DNA of 64,000 bases from Nageia nagi (GCA_050084985.1 JBITNC010000001.1:78368001-78432000); one strand, 5' to 3'. Shown: positions 21,622 through 34,080, numbered from the stretch's first letter. Notes: a model not told the origin generated them from the letters alone. Made by a program: numbers and translations.

Positions 21622-23167
21622 TGTAATATATCCCTTTTTTAGGTGTTTTCCTCATTTATATTTTATAAATGGGAACATTAATTTAGGAGTGTTCTATCAA
21701 TATTTGTATATTTTGACCAAAATGATATAAATTCCACTTAGTCTTAATAAAGCTCTAATTATGGAATATATAACCCTTTTATTTATTAACCAAAATGCCA
21801 ATTAATGATGTATTTGTGATATAAAGGAAAACTATAATTGTAAATGTAATATTAATATCATTAAATGAGGTGTTGCATATTCTAGCCTTGATGATTGTAA
21901 TATTAGCATTAAATATATTTGTAGTCATTAGTGCTCCCCTCTTCGAGGTAGAGAATCCCCATAGGTGATTACATCGACTACGAGGATATTTGTAGCTCCA
22001 AGATGAACCTATACTTTGAATAATATGTTAGTTATCTCAATGCAAGTAAAAAATCTTAGAATATGGATGTTGGGATTTGGAGCATCCCAAGATACCATGT
22101 TAGCTCCTTAGGCACATGGATTGACATAATTGATCACAATGCACTCCAAAATCACCCTCTCTTAGATGTTAGATATTTTGGGCCCTTGGATATGATTAGA
22201 TTTATCCTAAGGCTTATTTTCTTAATCATTGCATACATGAGCATATGAATCATATCTCTACACTATTGGATCATCCCAAAGCAAGATTAGAATATGTTCA
22301 TCATCATATATAAAAGGAGAGATCATAGCCATTATGAGATATACTTAATTTTATTATAAACCCTTTTATTCTAGATTGAATGGAGGATATATGTTTGCCA
22401 CTTGTGGGGTAACCTACATTTGAGATAGAGAGGGAGGGGAGGCTACCTTCAAACTTACTCTTGCCATATTAAGAGGAATGCTACTAGTTCTATCAAGTTA
22501 TTGTAGAAAATACTTGATTTTTTCTCATTGATTTTGGGATTGGTGAGACCCTGGAGCCATATGAAATAATCCAATAGGAGATAGTCCTAGTACAAACTCC
22601 ATTGGTTGAATAAAATATTATAATTTCTTTATTCTTGCTATATTTAGTATAATTACATTCTTTTATTAAAATATTATTATTTATCTCTCTATGGTGTGAC
22701 ATTATATTATGGAGTAGTTTTTGTACTATTCAAGTATCATTTGGGCTCCCAAAATGGTATGTTGCATTTGAGGTGAAGTTTGTGTTGTTTACTTATTATT
22801 ATAGCTCACTGATTGTTATATTGGAATACTGGAAGAATTATATACTTATTTGATATATTCTTGCTTCCTAATTGGAATGTCATAATTGGAGAAGAATTTA
22901 GCATTATTGAAGTTATTAAGTACTTCATAATTGGGACATTGGATTTGGAAGTGCATTTTCATAGCTTAAGACCTAGTTTTGCTTCTCTAACTAGATGTTG
23001 GGTTGGTGTATGAATTTTTACAATATTATTGTAAAACTTATCAATCCTAGATAAAAGTTAGAATACTTGTGGAATTTGAGCTTGTTTTGGCTAGTTTAAA
23101 GGTTAGAATCCAAACATCCCTCTTCTAGGGCACATTTGATGATTAAGCCCAAAAATAGCTCATCACA
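21622..23167 (+). repeat. N1 3' LTR, full length (1546 bp)
   Basis: Begins TGTAATATATCCC and ends GCTCATCACA. It matches the 5' LTR over its outer segments and keeps the ~640 bp missing there. The right target-site copy CATTG follows at 23168-23172. Confidence 0.88.
22307..22317 (+). promoter_or_regulatory. TATA box in N1 3' LTR
   Basis: TATATAAAAGG is a strong plant TATA match, about 690 bp into the LTR. The equivalent segment is deleted from the 5' LTR. Confidence 0.6.
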
Positions 23168-23869
23168 CATTGCATATGATGTGGGCCTTGAACTAATATT
23201 TCAATTATTGATATTATGATATAAACCTAGTTCCAAGCTATGAAACCACATGCGAGCTTCACTAGTTAAAATCATAGGGAAATATTTTGCTTTCAAATTA
23301 TAATTACCCCATATTTAAGTTCCATAGTGTACTCAAAACCTTGGAGATATGTAAGAGGATTGGTATCATTATTGAACTTTTCAAATTTAGGATCATTATC
23401 TTTACCAATAAGGAGTATATTATGAATCTCCATGCTTAAGAAATTATCCTTGTTCTCTATCCAATTTGTACCAACTCTAAATTTATTCCCAAGTTTTGCA
23501 ATCTAAGACTTGAACTGTCTGAATTATTCATTTATGAAGGTACCCAAATTTGATGCATGGATGCCAACATTCATGCTACTATTAACATTGGTACTGATGG
23601 AATCATCCATGCTAATGTACATGTTCATGTTGGCTTGATTGATAACTTGAGATGTAGGTAGAGCTACCATAATGATAGGAGCTTAAAACTTGGGCATTAC
23701 CATCAATTTGGTTAAAACTTTGGGAGTTATGTTCACCATTTCTTTTAGACTCATAAAATATTTGATCAAATAGAACTAAGAACCCTAAGGTTCTTGATGT
23801 AAAAATATGGGTATGTTTGAGAGCATTTTATATTCTAAACCTAATTAAGAGAAAGATAATATTAAAAAA
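23168..23869 (-). pseudogene. E3 gag, N-terminal part
   Basis: Continues the gag cut by N1. The minus strand reads FEKFNNDTNPLTYLQGFEYT and MELKYGV, the start of the plant retrotransposon Gag core, preceded by a variable N-terminal region with MNMYISMDDS. Stops and frameshifts are present. It follows the PBS directly, which supports the gag start lying near 23800. Confidence 0.72.
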
Positions 23870-23883
23870 GGTAGGCACCAATA
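23870..23883 (-). other. E3 primer-binding site
   Basis: Minus-strand TATTGGTGCCTACC abuts the LTR end ATATCAACA. TGG at the start is right for pairing with a tRNA 3' CCA end. The tRNA is not iMet and was not identified. Confidence 0.65.
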
Positions 23884-24686
23884 TGTTGATATGTATTTTG
23901 GTACACCTAGGGTTTTGACCTAAATGAACTAAATACATATAAATATTTATGCATAGATTATCTAATCTAATTAACTCAAATAAACATACACAAATAATGA
24001 AAAATAGTAATATAGCAGTGCAATAATATAATAACGAATTATATTGATGTCAAGATGTAAAATGAACTACACACTAAAGAGAAATGAATGAAGTGTAAGA
24101 TAAATACTTATGTATCCTTACCTATATCGAATTCAAGGATATGCATGATGAAATTGTCAAATATAGGTGAACTTGTTATGAGAACACCAAGGCTAACTAT
24201 AGAAGGAATCTCAACGTGGATGCTAGTATCTTAGAACTCAACATGGGCATGAATGTCAATCCATATGCTAGCATTCTAATAGAATGAGGCTCACCAAAAA
24301 GCATCAATGATATTAGATATGACTACAAGTCAAACTAAGCATATGATTGTGAAGATGGATAACATACATTCGCTTGAGTGATAACAAGATTCCAATCTTA
24401 ATAGGCAATGTTTAAAGACACCCAAGAGTAGGTTATTGACTATCAAGATGTAATCTTCATATGCTTTACCTAGGTTAGATATACTGATATTTATATCAGG
24501 CATGATATCACCATTTGACCTATCAAATATAAGTTGAAGTTGTCCCAATATACCTAATATAAAAATAAGAACATAATATGAGAAATATGTTATAATAAGG
24601 TAAAATATGACTAAAATATGATTGCAAATATATGTAAAGTTATACCTAAGTGGGAACTTGTTAAGGGGATCATTTTTAGATGTCAA
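23884..24686 (-). repeat. E3 5' LTR (803 bp)
   Basis: On the minus strand it begins TGTTGACATCTAAAAATGAT and ends CATATCAACA, giving TGTTGA/TCAACA inverted termini. The start matches the S1 and E6 LTR starts, supporting one Tat-type group. It is flanked on the left by the PBS and on the right by an abrupt switch to copia coding sequence. No second copy was found in the window. Confidence 0.75.
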
Positions 24687-25433
24687 CAAATTCAATATGC
24701 ATGATTCCAAACCTATGAAAACTCCTATAGCTTTAGAAATAAAATTATCTATATAAAAATATCCAAAGTTAAAATAAGTTGAAGAAATATCTCATGTTTC
24801 TTATGCGAATATTGTAGGGAGTTTGATGCATACCATGGTTTGTACTAGACTTGATATTATAGATGCATTGAATTTTTCAACAAATATATGTCTAAGGATG
24901 GGAAAGAGCATTATACTATTGTGAAGAGAGTGCTCAAATATTTACATGGTATAAATGATTTTTCAATCTATTATCAAGGGAAAACAAAAGAAAAATCCTT
25001 AGATATTAAGGGTTTTGTTGATGTAGATTGGGAAGGAGATCTTGACAATAGAAGATCTACCAATGGCTATGTATTCAGTTTGTTTGGAGGAGCTATTAGT
25101 TGGATGAGTAAAAGACAAGTTGTTGTTTCCATTTCAACTACTAAATATGAATATATGGTATCCACTCATGCAAGTAAAGAAGTGATATGGTTGCAAAGTT
25201 TATGTGTTAATATTGGTTTTGCACAAGGGGCTATGCAGGTGAATTGTGATAGCCAAAGTGCTATATTCCTAGCTAAGAATCCTACTTTTGAAGCATGAAC
25301 TAAGCACATTAATGTATATTTTCACTTCATTAGGGATATGATTGAACAAAAGAAAGTGTTACTAGAAAACATGGATATAGAGGAAAATATTATTAATGCA
25401 TTCACCAAGGTTGTTAGCATAGAGAAATTGTAA
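24687..25433 (+). pseudogene. E5: copia RT-end/RNase H fragment
   Basis: The plus strand reads FNMHDSKPMKTPIAL at the junction with the E3 LTR, then the RNase H domain: GFVDVDWEGDLDNRRSTNGY, STTKYEY and VNCDSQSAIFLAKN, ending at KL before TAA (25431-25433). The catalytic Glu region normally STTEAEY has Lys (STTKYEY). A TGA at 25296-25298 also breaks it. It is the 3' end of a copia pol whose left part was separated by insertion of E3. Confidence 0.85.
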
Positions 25434-27600
25434 TGCATCCACTTATTTCCATCAACCAAATCCCTAAATTTTATACCTATTTTTTTATTTAGTTTAACAC
25501 TCGATATTTTAGGAATGAACCACATGATTCCACATGAGTTTAATAATGCTATTAGCTAGTTCAGTACTCACATGGCAAGATTGGTCAAGAACTCATGGTA
25601 ACCAACCCTAATAAAATTTTTTGGTGTTCACTCCTCCACACTCACCTTATTGAGAAGATGCCTCAAAAGTAACCTCACCATTCCTATTCCACATCCCATG
25701 TGCAATAAGATTTCTAGTCACAGCATAGTGATTTTCTATTTAAGGCCCAAACAATCTAAAAGATTGCACTTCCACTAAGTTAGCATCATCATTTGATGAT
25801 AACTCCATCTCATAGGAGTAGATAGTTTATCCTAGAAAAGCTTTCATATGAATAGGTAGTGTCACCTATGGAACAATCATCATACCCCTATCTACTAACT
25901 GCAAGTGGTATGACTACTAGTTACCTTCACCTAGTAATAGTAGTTTTTCCCATTGCTATCTCCACCTAACTCACCTAACAAAGGATATGAGTCATTAGCC
26001 TACCCATAACTATCAGCTTGGCCCATGGATATTAAACAATATCTTTAAATGGTCGTTAGTCTAATTTATTATTAAATGTGTTGATAAAAAGAACCACCCA
26101 TGGTCTACTAACCATAAACTAATGTTTCCAAATAATTAAGAGGGTACAAGACACCACGCATAATACAAATTCTAGGGTTTAACACCATTCATCTTTTTCC
26201 ATTAGGTGTACATTAAAAGAATCAATTATAGGCTTGCTAAGGAAGTCACATAATTCTATTTATCCTATACACATCGCATTGCATACATGAATATAGTTTT
26301 TAAAAGTCCTTGTGCATGCATAAAGTAGCAAATCATGAGGTATGGTCTAGCCACTATTGTTACAAAAGTAATGCAATACTAAGTGGTCCTTATGTAAGGA
26401 ATATTCCTTTTGCTTATCGTCTAGCGATATAGGTTTAGTTGGTGAAGGTTCTTTGCCGTTTTCTTTGCATTATTGTATGAATTATTGAGTCCATCCCAAA
26501 GGTTTCCAAATGATCCCATTTAATCCCATTAGATCCCATTTATACCAATTTTGATCCCAAGGGTCCCTAAAGTTTTCCAAATGATCACAAATTTTCATTT
26601 GGAACCCTAGTTCAAATTTAGGATTGTTTCTAAGTTGTTGGTATAATTTTGGATTTATTGAGATTAATAATCGAATCTATCTACTTTTAGGAATATTTAT
26701 AAAATCATCTACTTAAATCGATTTATACTACCCACTACTGATCATGCAATAACAAATATTAATTCCTACTCCTATTCATGTAATCATTACTAGTCAAAGC
26801 TTTAATCATAATGTTGTTCATAAAGAGAACTCATTAAATCATAATACTAGCTTTTTTCAAAACAATACATTTAAACACAAAATCATCTACTTTTCATTAT
26901 ACTAACAAGAGATAAATACAATATAATCTTCATTAAACATTTCTAAGTTAATAATCAATTACAAGAAGATTGAATACACCTCGTAACTTCATTTTTCAAC
27001 ATCTAAGATAATGATAAAGCTTCATTACAAAGGAAATTAATACATCATAAGGCTAATACAAATATGTTATTAATGACTTGGTAATTCATCATCATCTCAA
27101 AAATAATACAAAATCCGTTATGTCCTCTTATGGAATCATATCATTGTAGAACATCTCCATTGAGCAATGAGCATCAAACATCTCCTTGGAACTTGGTGGA
27201 TGGGTCCAATACTAGGAGGGAGGAGGATCAAGATAACCCTTTTAATAAATATTTATGACCATGATGCATTTAATTTATGATATTTCATTCTTTGGATCTC
27301 AAAAGATTTATAGTGCCTCTCAAAGGATACCTCCCTTCCTCGATCCTTTCAAATAATCATATCTATTCTTCCATTTTATCTATTTATTTCTTTGTAAAAA
27401 TGTGTAATATCAATAAATCTATGTTAAACTTTAAAATAAACACCATTATTTATATATAATATTCATCTAATAGATACCTATTAATACTAATTATATTCAT
27501 TATACTTCTATACCAATTTCCTTTATGAATTTATACAAACATGAATACTTTTAAAAAAAGCACTAAATCACATTTTAACTTATTGTTATTAAGTAGAATT
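25434..27600. other. Unassigned, no gene seen
   Basis: AT-rich, CpG-poor DNA. The start could hold the 3' LTR of the E5 copia element, but no partner or PPT was recognised. A short self-similar stretch at 26500-26600 repeats ATCCCATTT and CCAAATGATC. One hairpin motif like those in G4 (GAACCACCCATGGTCT) occurs at 26091-26106. Confidence 0.35.
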
Positions 27601-27618
27601 GCATTCTACTTAACTTAC

Positions 27619-28308
27619 CTACGCATCCATTAATTTCCTTTTTAATTCAATATGAAATACTTGAGATAAAATCATGTCTTGACTGCCATAAAATCGTCCA
27701 ATTAAGAACGTAGAAGGTATATGACATCTTGTCAGAAGGTATTGAATGATATATTTAAATGAAATTAACGGAACATCAAAAATATGGAGAGGCTTTTCTG
27801 TTAATAAATAGATACGCGACCTATGGCGTGAAAAACAGATCTGATAAGGAAGAAAGATGATCTCGTTTTCTTTGGTAAATCTACTCGGTGATTTCCCCTG
27901 ATTTACATCCAAAAAGAAGAAACAACAACGTGAATGATCAAAAGAATTCATATCTGTCAGGATGAACTCATTTGAAGGTAAGGTTTAGAGTGAAAACGTT
28001 ACATTTCCAATAAGAATTATTTGACAACAAATCCCTTTTCCAATTACAATCGCATAGGATGTATATGTTAACGGGTAAGGCCAGTTCTTGAATTCTTTGC
28101 TAACGGTTTCTGGTATGCGTAAGCTGGAGAAGGGAATATAGAGATGCACAATTTGGTATAGAACAAAGAGCGCAAGACATACTCTGCCTTTTTTAACAGC
28201 ATTCATATTAGTAAATCCATTGTGTAAGCTTAACAACCAAGTTAGGGGAATACATTGTACATATGACAGTAGCATACATTGCGTTATAAAAAGCATAATA
28301 TCATGCAT
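27619..28308 (-). pseudogene. Hypothetical minus-strand reading frame in a CpG-retaining segment
   Basis: I do not recognise this. Two open stretches (27985-28308, 107 codons, and 27619-27951, 110 codons) are in the same frame and are separated by only one stop (27985-27987) and 11 codons, so they could be one ~230-codon frame with a single nonsense change. The product would be hydrophobic and aromatic-rich near its N-terminus (LLSYVQCIPLTWLLSL) with no motif I can name. The surrounding kilobase keeps about 24 CpG sites, roughly three times the neighbouring DNA, so it may be a host gene fragment or recently arrived DNA. It could equally be non-coding. Confidence 0.3.
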
Positions 28309-30241
28309 CAGATCCTACTCTAGGAATTTTTACAGCAGTTTGCTAGTATATGATACTACGAGAGTTTAAAAAATGAAGTATGGAGATCCATCAAATAGTA
28401 GTTGAATAGATACAAGTGTATCTCCAGCGTAGTTGAATACGTTTCTCAATGAATACTGTGCTTGTGAATACCTTATAACGTCTCAAAATCATTTGAAAAT
28501 AGACGCACAACAATAAAAAGAAATGGGTTATTGAAAGAATACACAACGCTCAATGAAGAATCTATACTATGAAGCCTTTGCCAGTATATTTCCAGCATGT
28601 ACGTCATAAGAGGGTTAGGAAGAAGAAAGTTTGGCATACTACAAAGAATATTAAAAATGGCTTTACTTCAAATATTGTGGTTATAAGAAATGTGGGAGAA
28701 TACATAAAAAATAGAGTCAAAGTAAAATGAGTTTCCATAAATTACTCATATTAGAATTAATTGATTAAACTCATCAATATACTAAAATACATATTTGTAC
28801 TTGAGATTTCCCATTAATTTAAATAGAGGAATAAAACTAAACATAATAGAATTCCACTCCTTTTCTTTTTAAAGAAAAGACAAAGTACCATCTTTCACAT
28901 GCATTATGTCAAACAAAACGATCAGTATGTCCCTTCAATAGTACAAGTACAATACCCCTTACGAACAATACTTTAATACAACTCAACAATGTCCTTAACT
29001 TATTACTATTTTAACTAGACATTTTAGAAATGTATAAGAATGCATCTGAGTTTGGAGAGGAGAGAGACTTCTTTTCTTCACATAACTCTACATTCGAGCT
29101 TGAGAATAACAAGAAATATGTAGGTAGGTATTTTTCTAATGTTCCACCCCTCCTCTTTATAGCCAAGGAGGTCCAAATGTGTCCAAATGAACATCTCCTC
29201 ACATCTTTAATAATTTTTAGGATAGGTTTGCTTAAAGTTGATGATTGAAATGGTATTAAATACCTTGGAGCCTTTTTATTAACTGACAAATTAGTGCTAA
29301 CTTTTATCCATACCTAACATAAGAAAACACAACTAAGTAGGGTCATTACTCTATTATTTTTCTACCCATTAAATATCTTGTAATACCACAAGGAGACCTT
29401 AGTCTTTTTGTAATAATATTTTTACTATTAGCCCCATGTGGCAATAGTATAGGTACTTTAATTTTACCTTTTATCCCTTTTTTAAAATTTATTTTCTTAA
29501 CCTTATGTATTTTTTTTTTTAATTTAGAAAAGGTATATTCTTTTCCTCTCTTTCAAATTCAAATTTCAAAACAAAGGAAACACACTTTTACCTGCGATGG
29601 TTGTCTCTTCTTCTAGAGTAAGATTAATCCATAAATATTTGCAAATATAATTCTATCAAAAAATCAACAATTATAGTAATCATTCTAAATGCAACTACAT
29701 GATTTACAATGGTCATAGGGTGTGTCAATGATTCAATGCCAATCATTTTCTCCTTCTTACCCTTCCATTCTCGTCACTAATTCACCTTGATCCTTAGGGT
29801 CTTTGGATCGCATCTCCATCTCAAGGTAAGTTGTTACCTACATTATGAAATACCTCAAAACCACTATCAAATCATCACAAATGATACATATTCCCTTATC
29901 AAACTTGTCATTACTATAGTATTATTCAAACATAGTCCATTCAAATCCTTGATGGTACTCGAGGTCGAATAGTGTCTTAATGTGGGTCATGATAGAAATT
30001 CATGTGATGTACAAGAGATATGGGTTTGGCTAGCATAAGTATTGGAGTAGATATATTTTAATTTTTTTCTGCAAAGTATTCACCTAATTATTCTCAATCC
30101 AATATTGTCGCCAAAAACCTAGTGTCACCATCCAACTACCTTTTCTAGAAAACCTTGCAATTTCTCTTGCTATTATCAATACCCTTTCAAATCTTAGAAT
30201 ATTACATACAATTAGTTTATAAAGATAATAGAATTTCAAAA
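28309..30241. other. Unassigned, possible orphan LTR
   Basis: No convincing gene. At 29150-29160 the minus strand has GCTATAAAGAGGAGG, a TATA-like site of the kind found in the LTRs here. Opposing short frames at 29011-29289 and 29030-29248 overlap and look fortuitous. The left edge of the E6 LTR may fall inside this stretch. Confidence 0.3.
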
Positions 30242-31188
30242 TTAAGAGTATAAAAAAATGGAGATATGATAGGTGGCATCAAAAGACATTGATCAAAGAA
30301 TCAAAGTATGTTACCATCTATCAAGGATTCATAATCATGTCATAATATCTTATAAACTTTATAGATAATAGGTATAGTGCTAAGGCTTCTCCTTGGGTTT
30401 ATGATGCACATGGGTTAAGACTCCTTCTTAGGCTTATCACTGGGCCAACTAGTTATCATAAAATATAAAGGTAGTTGAGTGTGCACAATAAAAAAGGTAT
30501 TAAATTATTTAATTAAATAAATAATTTCAAATACCTAATTGAACTTAGATATCATGGGCTAAGACTCCTTTGGTGATGTCTTCAAGCTCTAGATATTATT
30601 TAATTGAACCTACAATAAGAATAATTCTAATTGCTTCGTCCTCGCCAACTCTTTGGCTTCTCTTTGCTTTAATTAGTTGCTAGTCTTGGAATCCTACACA
30701 TGCACAAAACAATAACTCATCAAACATACCTGCTCATGCTCTAAGATTATAATAAATAAACATGCATATAAGCAAGAATAGTAAATTGAAATGTACTTAG
30801 TAATCTAAATATAATTCAATAGAGTAAGGTTGCATTTCATCCTCTCTCTTTCTCTCCTTGGAAGGAGTCTTATTTATAGATTTTCCTAGGTAGCATTAGT
30901 TGTTATTTTGAAAGGCAAGGTTGGATAAAAAATCTCATCCAACCTTGTCATGGATTATATCCATGCAAGGAAAGTGTAGGATCAAAGGTGACTCATCTTT
31001 GATCTATCAACTTATTTCCTTGGGCACTTGATTTTTCTACTTTTTCTTTGTGTTTTCTATTTACAAGATTGCTAATGATTACCCATTGGGTGCCAACGAT
31101 TGGAAGACTTTGGCAAAATTTAATGTTTTCTTACAATTTTATTCCCCTCTTTCATTATTGAAAGAAGGGTCATTTTTAGATGTCTACA
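30242..31188 (-). repeat. E6 3' LTR (left boundary uncertain)
   Basis: On the minus strand it starts at 31188 with TGTAGACATCTAAAAATGAC, directly after a PPT, and has a TATA box CTATAAATA near 30871-30879. Its far part (30242-30540) recurs at 54356-54665 in the same orientation. The left end is not fixed; it may extend below 30242. Confidence 0.7.
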
Positions 31189-31204
31189 TTTTGCCTCTTT
31201 TTTG
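31189..31204 (-). other. E6 polypurine tract
   Basis: Minus-strand CAAAAAAGAGGCAAAA immediately precedes the TGTAGACA start of the 3' LTR. It fixes the LTR as a 3' LTR with the element interior to its right. Confidence 0.75.
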
Positions 31205-32739
31205 AAATACCTAATATTTTTTAGGTGAAGATTATTTTAAAAAATTAAGCCTATCAGAAAGGGGGTGCAATCAAATCTTGGACTTGTATTTTTTTATCTT
31301 AATTCAAAGTTTTGAATTAACTCATTCTCTATAAATAAGCTAAATTTGAGTGATTGGATTATGACTAAATCCATTTTTTGATCTTTTACATTTGACACAT
31401 TTTGAAAATAATAAAGAGTTGTAGTGCAAGGCATAACTTAGGCAGTTACCACTATACTAATGTGCTATGTTGGCAAGATATAGACAGAGTCTTAGCCATT
31501 AGGCATATGCCATAGCTAGCATGTGATAAATAATTTTCCTTGCAAATACAATGACTTTTAATCATTCTAATTTTATCTTAGCAAATAGGTTACTTGATGA
31601 TATTGCACAAAAGTTCATCCAACAATTTTAATCATATCAAAACCTATCCTTTTTTATCAAAATAAGGGTCATTTTTCAAATTCAAAGTTACCCAAGAGTC
31701 TTACTTTTTTTAAAAACCCTCAACTCTAAATTAAGTTTAACAAGCAAAGAACTCATAGTAATTTTGCCTTTGACACATATATTTTTTAATTTTTTATGGT
31801 TTTTAATGGTTTTATATTATTTTTGATATTTTTCAGGATAGTTTTGATATGAGTATCTTTTGAGCATAGATGTTTTATTTGAACTATAATTTTTTGTTTT
31901 TAATTGAGTATTGTTAATTGTTCAAAAGATATATACAAAAGTTTACAAATAGTATTAATTACCCTATTTCATTTCAAATTTTCTCATCAATATTTATAAT
32001 TAATCATAGGCCTAACTTGACCTAAAGAATTTTTAACATATATCAAAATTTTATATTTTTAAGTTTTTGATTAGAAACTTTTAATAAAGCACATAGGGAA
32101 GAAAACCTCTTTCATTCATTTAACATTTATTATTATTATTATTATTAATATATTATTTTAAAAGGTTTGGGTTGTTGGTGATCTAATTACAATCCTTATG
32201 GATCATTAGCCTTTGACTTACGATCGTCGACGTTCAATTGCATGGAATAATAAAAAGAAAAATGTTTTATCTATCACTTTCTAATTTATTTTTTAATGTT
32301 AGGTTAGAGCTTTTGTTGCCCTTACCCCACCATTTGAGTGTTTGACCATATGCTTCCCATTTTACCATTGATTTGAGCCATGATACCACCATGAGGAAAA
32401 TCTACACCATAGGTTTTAAAACCCCCTTTTCAATTTTTTTCTTATTAATCCATATTTACTCTATTTATGAAAAAATAGAAATTGTAGGATGCTTAGGAAT
32501 AGCTTTTACTTATTTTATAATCATTTATTTTTTTATATTAGGATTATTTTTTAATATTTGGCTAAACTTTTAAAACCCTAATCATGGTCATCGATCAGAA
32601 CTGAAGGGTTTCAAGATCGTCAGCATTTGAGTATCAAACATTGACAATTCTAGACCCCAATCATCTGATTGTTGATGTTTGTAATTTTTTATTTTTATTA
32701 TTTTTTACTTACTTTATCATTAATTGTTGTTAGGTTTGA
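31205..32739 (+). other. E6 region between PPT and antisense ORF
   Basis: No long coding frame. It includes a short TTA microsatellite (about 32129-32150) and a small CpG cluster with CGATCGTCGACG at about 32221. The promoter and first exon of the antisense PMD gene would be expected here by analogy with G4, but no exon was recognised. Confidence 0.35.
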
Positions 32740-34080
32740 GACATCTTTGAGCCCAAAGGTAGATATCCTTGTATACTTGAGGATGGCCATGTTTTGTTGA
32801 CTTCCATAGATTAGACCTTTCTTCATGTAGTTAGATTTGGAGCTAGGCCCTACATGGGTTATATTCACTGGGACTACCCACTATTAGCAGCCTTATTAGA
32901 GAGATGGGATTCTTCAATTGGCACCTTTCATCTTCCTACAGGGGAGATGAATATTATGGTAGAGGAAATCCATCATCTATACCATTTGCCTATTTAAGGT
33001 TAGTCGATTTAGCATGCATTAGATAGAGATTTAGTATGCCTAGATATTGTAACGATTTATGGGGTAGGTGCCATCGATGAAGTCATGGGCAGATATTTTC
33101 TAGGGGGTCTTCCATACCTTAGGTATTGGAAGAATGACCAATAGGGTCTCCTCAAATCCTCTTACTTTATGGGGTTGATCAAGTGCTATGCTCTCCTAGA
33201 TACTAGTAGTGGGAGATTTCCTTGGTCATTATTGCCTATAGTGGCTGATATGCTACAACAAGGGATATTTTATGCCTAGGCTCTAACACTACTAGCCAAT
33301 TTTATTGGGAGCTATTATTTTATTCTTTAAACCATAAAGCCTCATTAGCCCTATGAGCATATCCATGTAGCTCATCCTTTGGGGCTCCTAGTACCTATTT
33401 TTGATACACATACAACTTATCCTATCGACATCATGAGCTAGAGAGAGGATTTTTATACTTGCCCTTCAAATGGGATTCGATGAGATATTTATTTTTATTA
33501 GAGGATGATTACTCACCTTATTGCAAATCAAGTGAGGTTTTGACCCTACTATGGTTACCCAATTTGGGATGGACTTATAGTATAGTTGATGAACATCAAA
33601 TAGGCTCAAGTTCTCAATGGTTGATAGACCCAGTTCTTAGAGCATTTTTGCTTCGAGCATGTGCATCATCAGTTTGGTTTGGTCTATGATGTTTTGCTAG
33701 CACCTCTATATTTTTTGAGAGAGGGTGAGCTTCCTATTGAGGGGATTCAACCCCTAGTTTATGCAACACTAGATCCTATATAGGAAGAGTCCTAATGGAG
33801 GATACATGTGTAGATGATGTGGGTATGATCAAGGCTTTTAATGCCTTATGGTAGGTAGAGTTAAAGGCTGAGGATAGTGATGTGCTAGAGTGTAGGGTAC
33901 ATTAGTGAGTAGCTAAGCCTAAGGCAACTATGAAGGTGGCTAAGGAGGTAGCCGAGAAAAGGGTCAAGGAGGTAGCCAAGGAGAGGGCTAAGGAGCAAGC
34001 AATGGATGAGCTAGAGGACATAGATAGCCAAGGAAAGGAGACTAAGGTAGGTACCTTTTATAGAGTTATGAGAGGAAGTA
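32740..34080 (+). pseudogene. E6 antisense plant mobile domain (PMD) pseudogene
   Basis: Read on the plus strand, opposite to gag-pol. From about 32750 the frame gives YPCILEDGHVLLTSID, then LLAALLERWDSSIGTFHLPT and GEMNIMVEEIHHLYHLPI, matching the PMD (aminotransferase-like, MAIN/MAIL1-type) core also seen in G4. It continues through MGRYFLGGLPYLRYW, PIVADMLQQGIFYA, an open 76-codon piece (33459-33689) and a Lys/Glu/Ala-rich coiled-coil-like tail (33920-34060). Many TAG, TAA and TGA codons interrupt it. PMD proteins in plants are linked to silencing and genome stability; a role inside an element is inference. Confidence 0.75.

Larger units (their letters stand above)
16384..23167 (+). mobile_element. 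N1: chromodomain Ty3/gypsy element nested in E3 gag
   Basis: Paired LTRs (16384-17316 and 21622-23167), an iMet-type PBS right after the first and a PPT right before the second define a plus-strand element. The pentamer CATTG flanks it on both sides (16379-16383 and 23168-23172), a perfect target-site duplication. Only the integrase C-terminus with a chromodomain is recognisable; gag, protease, RT and RNase H are lost or unreadable. A probable solo LTR (18716-19551) is inserted inside. Confidence 0.9.
10562..24686 (-). mobile_element. E3: Tat-type Ty3/gypsy retrotransposon, interrupted by N1 and E2
   Basis: On the minus strand from the right: 5' LTR, PBS, gag, protease, RT/RNase H, a second RNase H, integrase. 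The second RNase H between the RT-linked RNase H and the integrase is a hallmark of the Tat lineage. N1 (16384-23167) splits gag cleanly with a 5-bp duplication. E2 begins within a codon or two of the end of pol, so the 3' UTR and 3' LTR of E3 should lie left of 5100; they were not recognised and may be outside the window. Confidence 0.85.

Noticed and set aside
22813-23013. 66-codon plus-strand frame
   Set aside because: Inside the N1 3' LTR, no counterpart conserved in the 5' LTR, no domain.
29011-29289. Opposing frames of 72 and 92 codons at the same place
   Set aside because: They overlap on opposite strands with no domain or codon evidence; more likely LTR-like non-coding DNA.
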